NCBI GenBank assembly: GCA_034003625.1
Contig: JAVEYG010000023.1
Span: 17,398 to 81,397 of the forward strand
Direction of reading: 5' to 3'
From: GWE2-42-39 sp034003625
GTDB lineage: Bacteria; Bacteroidota; Bacteroidia; Bacteroidales; Prolixibacteraceae
Length of the DNA: 64,000 nucleotides
In this document: positions 63,903 through 64,000 of the stretch, piece after piece
Numbering within the stretch: position 1 is the stretch's first letter
Layout: each line of letters begins with the position of its first letter
Notes under the pieces: generated by a model
Databases searched by the model: none
Told to the model about the DNA's origin: nothing
The model's input: the letters and a program-made list of their open reading frames with translations, nothing else
Program-made: the position numbers and the translations under genes

Positions 63903-64000
<98 letters not shown>

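Overview
The window comes from a Bacteroidota chromosome, most likely a marine or sediment member of the Marinilabiliales/Prolixibacteraceae type. Evidence for this is the SusC/SusD pair with an ECF sigma/FecR system, CTnDOT-style tra genes (TraE to TraN), RteC, a DUF4293 protein, and a Bacteroidota-type tyrosine integrase. The species is not identifiable from the sequence alone.

Region by region: (1) 1-10665, plus strand: a defence island with the end of a KwaA-like membrane protein and KwaB (Kiwa), an AlbA_2 ATP-binding protein, a type I restriction HsdR subunit, and an EVE-domain McrB with McrC. The hsdM and hsdS genes are not in the window. (2) 10679-28375, minus strand: conjugation genes. 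These are a relaxase, a relaxosome protein, a DUF3945 protein, a PH-domain protein, a coupling protein, a compact type IV secretion operon (TraE, F, G, I-like, an unknown, J, K, L-like, M, N), then an ATPase, two helix-turn-helix proteins and RteC. A roughly 0.9 kb gene-free, GC-rich stretch (24482-25423) contains several strong stems and is a candidate structured RNA or cis element. A 29-bp box is repeated upstream of two genes. (3) 28611-45575, minus strand: a polysaccharide utilization locus with ECF sigma, FecR, SusC with STN domain, SusD, GH105, two PL22-like proteins, a URO-D family protein, a GH106-like rhamnosidase and a sugar isomerase. Its enzymes fit unsaturated, rhamnose-containing pectin-type (rhamnogalacturonan) oligomers. 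(4) 45799-47046: a tyrosine integrase facing away from tRNA-Pro and tRNA-Ser (47333-47508). The simplest reading is that regions 1-4 form one integrative conjugative element carrying defence and pectin-degradation cargo, with its right end next to the tRNAs and its left end outside the window.

(5) 48067-58882, minus strand: an eight-gene rhamnose operon. It encodes RhaT, a sulfatase, a GH99-like protein, RhaM, a GH78 rhamnosidase, RhaA, a class II aldolase and an FGGY kinase. Together these import rhamnose, release it from glycans and carry it to dihydroxyacetone phosphate and lactaldehyde. A divergent AraC regulator (59030) probably controls it; 15-bp direct repeats 21 bp apart sit before rhaA. 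(6) 59986-64000: apparent core genes (DUF4293, an ATP-grasp-like protein, a purple-acid-phosphatase-like protein, a secreted protein) and the 3' part of a 5S rRNA on the minus strand.

The imported locus can release rhamnose and unsaturated uronic acids next to a resident rhamnose pathway, so the two regions may complement each other metabolically. All functions are inferred from reading sequence and motifs; no database search was run.
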